From Kitasatospora acidiphila (lineage in GTDB: Bacteria > Actinomycetota > Actinomycetes > Streptomycetales > Streptomycetaceae), in the NCBI RefSeq assembly GCF_006636205.1, contig NZ_VIGB01000003.1, positions 124,001-188,000 of the forward strand: 64,000 nucleotides of DNA, in the 5' to 3' direction. Below the pieces are notes generated by a model, which searched no databases, was not told the DNA's origin, and saw only the letters and a program-made list of their open reading frames with translations. This document shows, piece by piece, positions 34,734 to 43,525 of the stretch. The first letter of the stretch is position 1, and every line of letters begins with the position of its first letter. Both the position numbers and the translations under genes were made by a program.

Positions 34734-35885
34734 ATGACGGATGACTCACCGAACATCCCGGGCCAGCGAAACACTCGGGCAACCACGCCCGATGAGCCGA
34801 TCGCGGCCCTCAAGGACATCGAGGCCTGGCAGGCCCGCGACCGCTACCCCGAGCTGCGCGGCTTCAGCGGGCCGGTGTTCGGCATCGCCACCGAGCTGGC
34901 GGAGGGCGGCTGGCAGCTCTGCCGCCACCTCGGCCACCCCGACCCGCAGAGCAGCCGGGACAGCATGGCGCTGATGTTCCGCCAACGTGCCGCGGCGGCC
35001 GAAGCCGCTGGCGAGGCATCGGCGCAGCGGGAGTTCCTGGCCGCCGCCAAGCGGCTGGACTGGGAGGTCGTCGACGAGCTGGCCGTGCTCGGCAGGCGCT
35101 ACCGCGTGGTGCGTGCCGAGCTGTTCATCCGCAGCGGTGCGGACGGCCCGGAGCCGCCGCGCCCCACCGACCCCGACCCGCATCCGGTCGGGCACGCCTT
35201 CGGGGACGACGACGGGCTGGACGGGCTGCCGCTCGACCCGGGTGCGCCGACCGAGCTGTGCGAGGGCGTCCTCAAGCTGCAGCTGCTCCGGCTGGTCCGC
35301 CCGGCCCGTTCACTGGCGCCCGGCGCGGTGCGGGACGCCGAGGCGGCCCGCCGCGACCACCCCGACGGCGTGCTGCTGCCGACCGCCTTCTCGATCGCCG
35401 AGCAGTCGACCTTCGGCTGGCGCCCCGAGCCGGCGGTGCTCTGCCGCACCCCGCAGGCGGCCCGCGACTTCCTGTCCATGGACCTGCGGGTGATGTCCCC
35501 GGTGATGCGCGGGTTGGATGCGGCCGAGCGCGCGGTCTACGCCGAGGCTGCGGACCTGCTCGACGACACCAGGTGCGACGAGGTCGAGGTGGCCGGGCGA
35601 CTGCTGCGGGTGATCCGGGTGGAGCGGCTGCTGCGGATGGGGCCGGACGGCCCGGAGGGGCCGCGCCCGTCGGACCGCAGCCAGGAGCCGCCGCTGAAGG
35701 TGCACGATCACCAGTTGCGGGAGCGCGGCCTGGTCGATGCCGACGGCTACCCGACCGAGCTGCCGCTCCCGATCAGCCCCGCAGCCAAGGAGCTGGCCCG
35801 GCTCTTCGAGGAGGCTCTGGCCTTGCGGGCCGAGCGCGATGCCAAGCACGGCCGGCAGGGCGGGCACCGCAAACGCCGGCACTGA
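34734..35885 (+). CDS. DUF5954 family protein
   Basis: 383 residues, cytosolic. It shows the repeated pattern typical of DUF5954: AWQARDRYPELRGFSGPVFG, then GGWQLCRHLGH, and twice the block ...LDWEVVDELAVLGRRYRVVRAE with a second, variant copy DEVEVAGRLLRVIRVERLLR followed in each case by GPDGPE-PPRP/GPRPSD. The function of the family is unknown; it is widespread in streptomycetes. ATG 34734 is preferred; a GTG at 34707 is also in frame and neither has a clear ribosome site. It converges on a TetR gene across a bidirectional hairpin. Confidence 0.82.
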   Translation: MTDDSPNIPGQRNTRATTPDEPIAALKDIEAWQARDRYPELRGFSGPVFGIATELAEGGWQLCRHLGHPDPQSSRDSMALMFRQRAAAAEAAGEASAQREFLAAAKRLDWEVVDELAVLGRRYRVVRAELFIRSGADGPEPPRPTDPDPHPVGHAFGDDDGLDGLPLDPGAPTELCEGVLKLQLLRLVRPARSLAPGAVRDAEAARRDHPDGVLLPTAFSIAEQSTFGWRPEPAVLCRTPQAARDFLSMDLRVMSPVMRGLDAAERAVYAEAADLLDDTRCDEVEVAGRLLRVIRVERLLRMGPDGPEGPRPSDRSQEPPLKVHDHQLRERGLVDADGYPTELPLPISPAAKELARLFEEALALRAERDAKHGRQGGHRKRRH

Positions 35886-35920
35886 ACAGACGCCGCGAAC
35901 ACCGGCGCCGAACGGATAAC

Positions 35921-35955
35921 CCGCCCGCACCCGAGGCGCCACCGGGTGCGGGCGG
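35921..35955. terminator. 13-bp perfect hairpin, bidirectional
   Basis: ccgcccgcacccg (35921-35933) pairs exactly with cgggtgcgggcgg (35943-35955) around a 9-nt loop, centred in the 89-bp gap between the convergent DUF5954 and TetR genes. Confidence 0.82.
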
Positions 35956-35974
35956 CAAGGCTGTTGACGATCCG

Positions 35975-36601
35975 TCAGGATGTCCGGGCGGGCCGGCCCA
36001 GGCAGAGGCCGATCATGGTGGCCACCAGCAGGTCGAGCTGCCGTGCGGCCTCCTCGTCGGCCTGCTCGCCGGCGCGGCGCAGCACCAGGTAGCGGGTGAC
36101 CAGCCCGTCGAAGCCGGCCAGGAACTGGATGGCGAGCTCGTGCGCGGGCAGGGCCAGCTCCAGGCCGTGGGCCTCGGCGACGCCGCTGATGATGGCCGTC
36201 GCAGTCTCCTCGGTCCGCTTCTGGAGGCCGCTCATGATCTCCTGCAGATCCGGGTCGCGCAGGGCCAGTGCCGCGAACTCCTCCAGTAGCACACACCGCC
36301 CCTCCGCTCCGACGGAGCTCTCCCAGAGCCCGTCCACCATCGCCCGGACCTGCTCCTCGAACGGCCCCTCGGCGGGGGCCGAGCTGTGCACCTGCTCCAT
36401 GACGTCGGCGGTCAGCTGCTCGACCACGGCGCGGTAGAGGTCCTTCTTGGTGCCGAAGGTGTAGTGCACCGTCGCCTGCGCCACGCCCAGTTCGGCGGCG
36501 ATCGCCCGGGTGCTCCCGGCGGACACCCCTTCGCGGGTCATCAGGTCGATAGCGGCCCGGATCAGCTGCGGGCGTCGTTCGGAGGCGGGGACGTGTGCCA
36601 T
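35975..36601 (-). CDS. TetR-family regulator of the MMPL transporter
   Basis: 208 residues. RRPQLIRAAIDLMTREGVSA, STRAIAAELGVAQATVHYTF and GTKKDLYRAVVEQL form the TetR DNA-binding domain. The C-terminal half resembles the TetR_C_6 group (EEFAALALRDPDLQEIM). ATG 36601 is the only good start. It is divergent from the MMPL exporter at 36779, and the 177-bp gap holds several TGAC/GTCGA half-sites, including TCGAC-N7-GTCGA (36666-36682), so it very likely controls the pump and itself. Confidence 0.87.
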   Translation of the reverse strand: MAHVPASERRPQLIRAAIDLMTREGVSAGSTRAIAAELGVAQATVHYTFGTKKDLYRAVVEQLTADVMEQVHSSAPAEGPFEEQVRAMVDGLWESSVGAEGRCVLLEEFAALALRDPDLQEIMSGLQKRTEETATAIISGVAEAHGLELALPAHELAIQFLAGFDGLVTRYLVLRRAGEQADEEAARQLDLLVATMIGLCLGRPARTS

Positions 36602-36665
36602 CAGGCCAGAGTATCGCCATGTTCTGATGACTGAGTTGTTCGACGATGTCAGACGTTCATGTCAC

Positions 36666-36682
36666 TCGACTTTGTCAGTCGA
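36666..36682. promoter_or_regulatory. Inverted repeat TCGAC-N7-GTCGA upstream of the MMPL gene
   Basis: Five-bp perfect arms around TTTGTCA lie about 100 bp upstream of the MMPL start, in a region with further TGTCA/TGAC half-sites. It is a candidate operator for the divergent TetR regulator. Confidence 0.45.
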
Positions 36683-36778
36683 CCAAGTTGCGCGTACGGT
36701 GAGGAACGACCTGGCCGAGCACGCCTTTGCCCCGAGGACATGACGCTGTCGGCCGCGATTCCTGAGCGGGGGTTCCAC

Positions 36779-38968
36779 ATGGCCACCTACCTGTACCGAC
36801 TAGCCCGATGGTGTTTCCGTCGGCGCCGGACCGTGCTCGCCGTCTGGCTGGCCGTGCTGATCGCGATCGGCGGCGCGGCCGGGGCGTTCGCCGGCAGGAC
36901 CAGCGACGAGTTCAAGGTCCCGGGCACCGAGGCGCAGACCACCCTCGACCACATCAAGGGCACCTTCCCGGCGCAGGGCCACGGCTCCGCGCTGGTGGTC
37001 TTCTCGACCGAGCAGCCCGGCGGCATCAAGGCGCCGCAGACGGCGGCGGCGGTCAGCGAGGCGGTCACCGCGATCAAGGCGGTGCCGGGCGTCGCGGCCG
37101 CCCCCGACCCGTACACCAGCGGTGCCGTCGCACCGGACGGCAAGACCGTGCTGGTGCCGGTCTCCTTCGACAGCAAGCTCGCCGACATCACGGACCACCA
37201 GCGTGACGCGGTGGAGGCGGCCGCCGAAGCGGCGCACGCCGCGGGGCTGACGGTCGCCTTCGGCGGTGACGCCTACAACAAGATGGCGCAGGTCGGCGGC
37301 GGGGAGTCGGTCGGTCTGCTGATGGCCGGGGCGGTGCTGGTGATCACCCTGGGTTCGCTGGTCGCCGCCGGACTGCCGCTGGCCACCGCGCTGGTCGGGG
37401 TCGGCATCGCGATGGCCGGGCTGCTCACCCTGGCCGGCTCGTTCGAGATCATCTCGACCGCGCCGGTGCTGGCACTGATGGTCGGCCTGGCGGTCGGCAT
37501 CGACTACGCCCTCTTCATCGTGTCGCGGCACCGCCACCATCTCGCCGAGGGGCTGGAGCCCGAGGAGGCCGCCGCCCGCGCCACGGCGACGGCCGGCAGC
37601 GCGGTGGTCTTCGCCGGGCTGACGGTGGTGGTGGCGCTGGCCGGCCTGGCGGTCGCGGGCGTGCCGTTCCTCACCGTGATGGGCCTGGCCGCCTCCGGCG
37701 CGGTGGTGGTGGCCGTGCTGGTCGCGATCACCCTGCTGCCCGCGCTGCTGGGCTTCGCGGGCCGCGCCATCGACCGGCTGCCGATGTGGCGGCGTGCGCT
37801 GCGCTCCCCCGGTCGGCGCACCATGGGCGAGCGCTGGGCGGGCTTCGTGGTGCGCCGCCCGCTGGCCGTGCTGGTGGCCGGACTGGCCGCGCTGGCCGCC
37901 CTGGCGGTGCCGGCGGCGAGCCTCGACCTGGGCCTGCCGGGCGGCGGTTCACAGGCCGTCGGCACCGACGCCCGGACGGCCTACGACCAGGTCAGCCGCA
38001 GCTTCGGGCCCGGTTTCAACGCCCCGCTGGTGGTGGTCGTGGACGCCGGGCAGGCCGCCGCGCCCGAGCAGGCGGTGCAGACCGTGACGCATGAACTGTC
38101 CGGTCTGAAGGACGTGCAGTCGCTGCTGCCGCCGACCGTCGACCAGCCGAGCCGCACGGCGCTGCTGACCGTGATCCCGCGCAGCGGCCCGGACGACGCC
38201 GACACCCGGCAGCTGGTGAACCAGATCCGCGACCAGCGCGGTGCGCTGCAGGCCGAGACCGGCGCGCGGATCGCGGTCACCGGCACCACGGCCGCCAACA
38301 TCGACGTCTCCAACAAGCTCGGCGCCGCGCTGCCGCCGTTCGTCGCGGTGATCGTCGGTATCGCGCTGGTGCTGCTGGCGCTGGCCTTCCGGTCGATCCT
38401 GGTGCCGCTGAAGGCGGTGGCCGGTTTCCTGCTCAGCATCACCGCCTCGCTCGGCGCCGTGGTGGCGGTCTACCAGTGGGGGTGGCTGGACGGCGTGATC
38501 GACGTGCCCAAGGTCGGTCCGGTGGTGAGCTTCGTGCCGATCCTGCTGATCGGGGTGCTGTTCGGGCTGGCGATGGACTACGAGCTGTTCCTGGTCTCCG
38601 GCATGAAGGAGCAGCACGCGCACGGCATGGCACCGCGCGAGGCGGTGGTCGCCGGCGTGAAGAACGGTGCCCGGGTGGTCACCGCGGCGGCCCTGATCAT
38701 GATCTCGGTCTTCGGCAGCTTCGTCTTCGGCCGTGACCCGATCGTCCAGCCGATCGGATTCGCGCTGGCGGTGGGTGTGTTGGTGGACGCCTTCGTGGTG
38801 CGGATGGCGTTGGTGCCGGCCGCGATGGCACTGTTCGGGCGGGCGGCGTGGTGGTTCCCCGGGTGGCTGGAGGGGCTGGTACCGCGGGTCGACATGGAGG
38901 GCGAGCAGCTGCCGGCGCGGCTGGAGCAGCCCGAGGAGGAGACCGCGCGGACGGCCGCACGCGTGTGA
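36779..38968 (+). CDS. MMPL/RND-family membrane transporter
   Basis: 729 residues with the two-fold MMPL architecture: an N-terminal helix (RTVLAVWLAVLIAIGGAAGA), an extracytosolic loop, helices 2-6 with the conserved VGIDYALFIVSRH Asp-Tyr pair, a second half beginning RPLAVLVAGLAALAALAVPA, another loop, and helices 8-12 containing AMDYELFLVSGMKE. The Asp-Tyr pairs are the proton-relay residues of this family, which exports lipids or hydrophobic drugs. ATG 36779 has GGGGG upstream. A divergent TetR regulator suggests inducible efflux. Confidence 0.92.
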   Translation: MATYLYRLARWCFRRRRTVLAVWLAVLIAIGGAAGAFAGRTSDEFKVPGTEAQTTLDHIKGTFPAQGHGSALVVFSTEQPGGIKAPQTAAAVSEAVTAIKAVPGVAAAPDPYTSGAVAPDGKTVLVPVSFDSKLADITDHQRDAVEAAAEAAHAAGLTVAFGGDAYNKMAQVGGGESVGLLMAGAVLVITLGSLVAAGLPLATALVGVGIAMAGLLTLAGSFEIISTAPVLALMVGLAVGIDYALFIVSRHRHHLAEGLEPEEAAARATATAGSAVVFAGLTVVVALAGLAVAGVPFLTVMGLAASGAVVVAVLVAITLLPALLGFAGRAIDRLPMWRRALRSPGRRTMGERWAGFVVRRPLAVLVAGLAALAALAVPAASLDLGLPGGGSQAVGTDARTAYDQVSRSFGPGFNAPLVVVVDAGQAAAPEQAVQTVTHELSGLKDVQSLLPPTVDQPSRTALLTVIPRSGPDDADTRQLVNQIRDQRGALQAETGARIAVTGTTAANIDVSNKLGAALPPFVAVIVGIALVLLALAFRSILVPLKAVAGFLLSITASLGAVVAVYQWGWLDGVIDVPKVGPVVSFVPILLIGVLFGLAMDYELFLVSGMKEQHAHGMAPREAVVAGVKNGARVVTAAALIMISVFGSFVFGRDPIVQPIGFALAVGVLVDAFVVRMALVPAAMALFGRAAWWFPGWLEGLVPRVDMEGEQLPARLEQPEEETARTAARV

Positions 38969-38987
38969 CGGCGGGTTCCCGCCGAGT

Positions 38988-39036
38988 GGCCGCCTGCTGG
39001 AGATCCGTCGCCTGACGAATCCCCGAGCAGGCGGCC
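38988..39036 (+). terminator. 11-bp hairpin after the MMPL gene
   Basis: ggccgcctgct (38988-38998) pairs exactly with agcaggcggcc (39026-39036) across a 27-nt loop, 19 bp past the MMPL stop. The long loop makes it a weaker call than the other hairpins. Confidence 0.55.
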
Positions 39037-39095
39037 GCCTGCGCTGTTACGCTGCGCCCAGCCAGGCGCCCCCTCACCCGGAAAGGCAGGCCGCA

Positions 39096-40214
39096 GTGCC
39101 GATCCCCTTCACCACCCAGGATTTCGCCGACCGGATGACCCGGGCCGCCCGGGAAGCCGCCCGCGCCGGGCTGGCCGGGCTGGTCATCACCCCCGGGCCC
39201 GACCTGGTCCATCTGACGGGGTACCAGCCCACCGCCATCACCGAGCGGCTGACCGCCATGGTGCTCCCGGCCGACGGCGCCCCCACCCTGCTGGTGCCCA
39301 AGCTGGAGCGGCCGGACGCCGAGCACGCCATCGGCGCCCCGGCGCTCCAACTGGCCGACTGGACCGACGGCATGGACCCGTACCAGGTGCTCCGCCCGCT
39401 GCTGGATCCGGCCGGCCGGTACGGCATCAGCGACTCCGCCTGGGCGATGCACCTGCTGGGTCTCCAAGAAGCCCTGCCCGGCGGCTCGTTCAGCTCGCTG
39501 ACCAGTTCACTGCCGATGCTGCGCGCGGTGAAGGGCGAGGACGAGCTCGAGCGGCTGGCCGCCGCCGGCGCGGCCGCCGACGCCACCTACCGGGCGATCC
39601 TGACCGTGCCGTTCGCGGGTCGCCGGGAGTGCGACATCGCCGCCGACCTCGCCGCCCGGCTGCTCGAATTCGGGCACAGCCAGGTCGACTTCACCGTGGT
39701 CGGCTCGGGCCCCAACGGCGCCAACCCGCACCACGAGGCGGGCGACCGGGTCATCCGGCCCGGCGACACCGTGGTGCTGGACTTCGGCGGCCTCAAGGAC
39801 GGCTACGGCTCCGACACCACGCGGACCGTGCACGTCGGCGCGGAGGTGCCCGACCAGGTGCGCGAGGTGCACGAGGTGGTGCGCCGGGCCCAGCAGGCGG
39901 CGTTCGAGGCCGTCCGCCCCGGGGTGGCGTGCCAGGAGATCGACCGGGTGGCCCGTGCCGTGATCACCGAGGCCGGCTACGGCGAGTACTTCATCCACCG
40001 GACCGGTCACGGCATCGGCATCACCACCCACGAGCCGCCGTACATGATCGAGGGTGAGGAGCAGCCGCTGGTCCCCGGCATGTGCTTCTCCATCGAGCCC
40101 GGCATCTACCTGCCCGGCCGCTTCGGGGTCCGGATCGAGGACATCGTCACCGTCACCGAGACCGGCGGCCGTCGCTTCAACGACACCTCGCGCGAGCTGG
40201 CCATCGTCGAATAG
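39096..40214 (+). CDS. M24 metallopeptidase, Xaa-Pro aminopeptidase-like
   Basis: 372 residues: an N-terminal creatinase-type domain (residues 1-135) and a pita-bread catalytic domain. All five metal ligands are visible in order: Asp in VVLDFGG, Asp in GYGSDTTRTVH, His in RTGHGIGITTHEPP, Glu in CFSIEPGIYLPG and Glu in GVRIEDIVTV. HHEAG and the HEPP segment are the substrate-site His residues. It probably removes N-terminal residues ahead of proline in the cytosol. The GTG start at 39096 has GGAAAGG upstream. It appears to be a single-gene unit. Confidence 0.92.
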   Translation: MPIPFTTQDFADRMTRAAREAARAGLAGLVITPGPDLVHLTGYQPTAITERLTAMVLPADGAPTLLVPKLERPDAEHAIGAPALQLADWTDGMDPYQVLRPLLDPAGRYGISDSAWAMHLLGLQEALPGGSFSSLTSSLPMLRAVKGEDELERLAAAGAAADATYRAILTVPFAGRRECDIAADLAARLLEFGHSQVDFTVVGSGPNGANPHHEAGDRVIRPGDTVVLDFGGLKDGYGSDTTRTVHVGAEVPDQVREVHEVVRRAQQAAFEAVRPGVACQEIDRVARAVITEAGYGEYFIHRTGHGIGITTHEPPYMIEGEEQPLVPGMCFSIEPGIYLPGRFGVRIEDIVTVTETGGRRFNDTSRELAIVE

Positions 40215-40422
40215 CAGCGTCCGGCCGACCGGGGCGTCGCCGACCGGCACGCCCTGGTCGCCGCCGGTCCACTGACGGTGATCGGTTCCGGTATCGGCAC
40301 CGAATGCCCGCAGAACGGTCGCCGAGCCTGCTCCTTTGACCGGAACGGGATGCCCGTGGCCCACGTCTGTCTCCCCAAGGATGACGTGAACACGAGAACC
40401 GCCGAAGGGACTGCTCCGGGTG

Positions 40423-43320
40423 ATGGAGATGGCTGCCGGACCCGTGTCCGCCCATGAAAGTGTCATGAACAGGGCAGTCGAGGCGATGCGGGAGGCTCCC
40501 GGCGTGCTGCTGCTCGGCCCGCCGAGGATCGGGCGCTCCCGACTGCTGGAGCAACTGGTGGCGCACGGCCGGGCGATCGGCGTGCGGGTGCTGCGCTGCT
40601 CGCCGGTGGCGGCGGAGCAGGCGCTGCCGTTCATGGGGCTGATCGACCTGCTGGAGGACGTCGACGACGAGGCGCTGGACCGGCTGCCGGCCGGGCAGGG
40701 CGACGCGTTGCGGGCCGCCCTGCTGCGCGGCGGCCAGCCGGACGCGGGTCAACTGGGCGACGCCCGGGTGCCGTTGGCCGTACTGACGCTGCTGCGGCAA
40801 CTCGCCGACCAGGGGCCGGTCTGGCTGGTGGTGGACGACCTGCACTGGGTGGACGAGCCGACCGCGCGGGTGCTGGGGTTCGTGGCCCGCCGGATCGGCG
40901 GGACGCTGCTGCGCATGGTGGCCGGCGAACCCGTCGCCGCCGGGCGAGGTCCGGCGTTCGCCTCGCTCTGCCCGCCCGGGACCGCGCGGCTGACGGTTCC
41001 GCCGCTGACGCCCGCCGAGTTGGCGGTGCTGCTGGCCGAGCACGCCGGGCAACCGCTGCCGTCCGCCACGGTGCGTGAGATCGCCCGGGTGGCGCGCGGC
41101 AATCCCGGCGATGCGCTGGAGCTGCTGCGCACGCTGCCGCCCGACGGCTTGCCGTTCAATGCCCCAGCGGCGAACGGCGGGTCGAGCGATGGCCTGAGCG
41201 GTTGGGTCCACGGCGGCCCGAACCGGGCGCCCACGGCGGCCGAGCCGCCGGGCGGGCACCACGCCGAGCTGCTGCGCACGCTCCCGGAGCCGGCCCGCGA
41301 GGCGCTGCTGCTGGTCAGTGCCGCCGCGCGCCCCGACCTCACCCTGCTGGCCACCGCCGGCGGGCCGTCCGTCACCGTCGAGTTGGAGACCGCCGAACGG
41401 CTGGGCATGCTGCGGATCGCCCCGGACGGCCAGGTCGTCTTCGACAGCCCGGCACTCGGTCGCGCCGTCTACGCCGAGGCCGGCGGCCGGTCCCGGCGAA
41501 ACGCGCACGCCCGGCTGGCCGCGGCGGAGACCGAGCCGGTGGAGCGCGCCAGACACCGGGCGCTCGCCAACCCGGCGCGTGACGAGGAGGTCGCGCGGAG
41601 CCTGATGACCGCCGCCGCCACCGCCCGGCGGCGCAGCGCCCCCGGCACGGCCGCCGAACTCGCCGCCCTCGCCGTGGCCCGCACCCCGGTCGAGCAGCCC
41701 GAGTTGCGCACCGAACGCCGCCTGACCGCCGCCGACTACGCGGTGGACGCCGGCCACCGGGACGCCGCGCGCGCCGAGGCGCAGGCCCTGCTGGAGGAGC
41801 CCGACCCCGAGGTGCGGGTGCGGGCTCGCCTGGTGCTGCTGCGCTGCGCCGGGCAGTCACTGGAGCACGAGGGCGGTCTGATCCGGGACGGGCTGGCGGA
41901 GGCCGCGGCCGCCGACTCGCCCGGCCTGGAGGCCCGGTTGCGCTGCTGGCAGGCCGACCGGGATCTCCTCGCGGGCCGGCTCGACCAGGCCGAGGCGGCG
42001 GCGGGGCGGGCCGCCGACCTGGCGGCGGCGGCGAACCAGCCCGAGACCCAGCTGGAGGCGCTGACCACACTGGCCTACCTGCGGCGACTGGGCGGTGACC
42101 CGCGTGCCGAGTCCACCCTCGCCCTGGCGCTGGAGACGGCCCGCGCGAACGGCATCGACGACGTGCGGCTGCGCGAGGCCCTGATGACCGAGGCCGTCTT
42201 CCATCTGCATGCCAACCGGCTTGCCGCGGCGGAGAGTTCGCTCCTGGAGCTGCTCAGGAGGTTCACCGGCCAGCTCGGGATGGAGGAACTGATCGACGTG
42301 ACGATCCAGTTGGCCGGTGTGCGGATCCGGGCCGCGGACTGCGCCGGGGCGCTGCGGGCCGCCCGGCAGGTGGCCGCCCTGCACGCGCGGCGCCTGGGAG
42401 TCGAGCAGACCGGCGAGGACGGCTACGGGGCTGCGTTCGAGGAGGCGGGCCCGGTCGCCTACGTCACGGCGGCGGCCGAGTCGGTGGGCGGCTCACTGGA
42501 GTTGGCCCGGCAGCTGGCCCAGCGCGGGGCCCGCACCGCCGAACTCGAGGGTGATCGCTTCTGGCTGCTGTGGAACCTCACGGTGCTCGGCCGGGTGCAC
42601 CTGATGGGCGAGGAACCCGAGGCGGCCGTGCGGGCGTTGCGCAAGGCGCTGGACATCGAGCGTGCCATGGGCATCGTCGATCCGGGGGTCGGCCGCTGGC
42701 ACGCCGACCTGGTGGAGGCCCTGGTGTGCCAGGGCGGCAGGGCGGCACTGGACGAGGCCAGGGCACTGCTGGACCAGGTGACCGAGGCGGCCCGGCGGCT
42801 GGACCGCGAGGCGGTGCTCGGGTGCCTGGAACGGGCCGAGGCGCTGTGGCACCTGGCGCACGGTGAGCACGCCGAGGCCGCCGCACTGCTGGAGCGCGCC
42901 GTCGCACGGCTGCGGTCCGAGGGGGTTCCGCTGGAGCTGGCCCGGGCGCTGGCCGCCCAGGCGCAGCTGGAGCGCCGACGGCGGCGTCAGGGGGCGGCCC
43001 GGTCGGCGGCGGACGAGGCCCTGCGGATCTGTCAGGACACCGGGGCGGCCGCCTGGTTGGGCCCGATCAAGCGGCGGATCCAGGGTGGCGGTGGCGGGCG
43101 CGCCGGTGCGGCGCGGCAGCCGGCCGACGCGTCCGGCGCGGTGCTGCTCACGCCCTCGGAGCAGCGGATCGCGGCGCTGGCGGCAGACGGGGCGACCAAC
43201 CGGGAGATCGCGGCGGCCTGTTACATCAGTGTGAAGACGGTGGAGGCGTCGCTGTCGCGGGTCTACCGCAAGCTCGGCGTGCGCTCGCGCACCGAGCTCG
43301 CCAAGGCGCCGACGGACTGA
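40423..43320 (+). CDS. Large LuxR-type (LAL) transcriptional regulator with altered Walker A
   Basis: 965 residues in the LAL layout: N-terminal AAA-type domain, long helical TPR-like middle (~350-880), C-terminal LuxR helix-turn-helix (residues ~907-960: LLTPSEQRIAALAADGATNR, EIAAACYISVKTVEASLSRV, YRKLGVRSR). The P-loop at residues ~28-42 reads GPPRIGRSRLL: the invariant Lys of GxxGxGK(S/T) is Arg. Walker B (VWLVVDDLHWVDE) is intact. LAL proteins activate secondary-metabolite or sugar-utilisation genes in response to nucleotide and ligand. ATG 40423 is used; GTG 40420 and ATG 40429 are alternatives. No target is adjacent on the same strand except the sedolisin gene 205 bp downstream. Confidence 0.9.
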   Translation: MEMAAGPVSAHESVMNRAVEAMREAPGVLLLGPPRIGRSRLLEQLVAHGRAIGVRVLRCSPVAAEQALPFMGLIDLLEDVDDEALDRLPAGQGDALRAALLRGGQPDAGQLGDARVPLAVLTLLRQLADQGPVWLVVDDLHWVDEPTARVLGFVARRIGGTLLRMVAGEPVAAGRGPAFASLCPPGTARLTVPPLTPAELAVLLAEHAGQPLPSATVREIARVARGNPGDALELLRTLPPDGLPFNAPAANGGSSDGLSGWVHGGPNRAPTAAEPPGGHHAELLRTLPEPAREALLLVSAAARPDLTLLATAGGPSVTVELETAERLGMLRIAPDGQVVFDSPALGRAVYAEAGGRSRRNAHARLAAAETEPVERARHRALANPARDEEVARSLMTAAATARRRSAPGTAAELAALAVARTPVEQPELRTERRLTAADYAVDAGHRDAARAEAQALLEEPDPEVRVRARLVLLRCAGQSLEHEGGLIRDGLAEAAAADSPGLEARLRCWQADRDLLAGRLDQAEAAAGRAADLAAAANQPETQLEALTTLAYLRRLGGDPRAESTLALALETARANGIDDVRLREALMTEAVFHLHANRLAAAESSLLELLRRFTGQLGMEELIDVTIQLAGVRIRAADCAGALRAARQVAALHARRLGVEQTGEDGYGAAFEEAGPVAYVTAAAESVGGSLELARQLAQRGARTAELEGDRFWLLWNLTVLGRVHLMGEEPEAAVRALRKALDIERAMGIVDPGVGRWHADLVEALVCQGGRAALDEARALLDQVTEAARRLDREAVLGCLERAEALWHLAHGEHAEAAALLERAVARLRSEGVPLELARALAAQAQLERRRRRQGAARSAADEALRICQDTGAAAWLGPIKRRIQGGGGGRAGAARQPADASGAVLLTPSEQRIAALAADGATNREIAAACYISVKTVEASLSRVYRKLGVRSRTELAKAPTD

Positions 43321-43525
43321 CGCGAGGGCGTAACCCCCTTTCCTGATAGGGCACCCTACGTTTCCTGGACGTTTCCTGATGGCGGGTCAGTACAGGGACG
43401 ACCGAGGGTTTTCACGGCTGCCGGGTGACCGGCGGGGATCTTACGGTTGCTCAGTCCCCGCCGATCGGTCCCCAACCTTTCAGCGGCGATCCATTGATGC
43501 ATCCATGACAAGGAAGGATCTCCTT

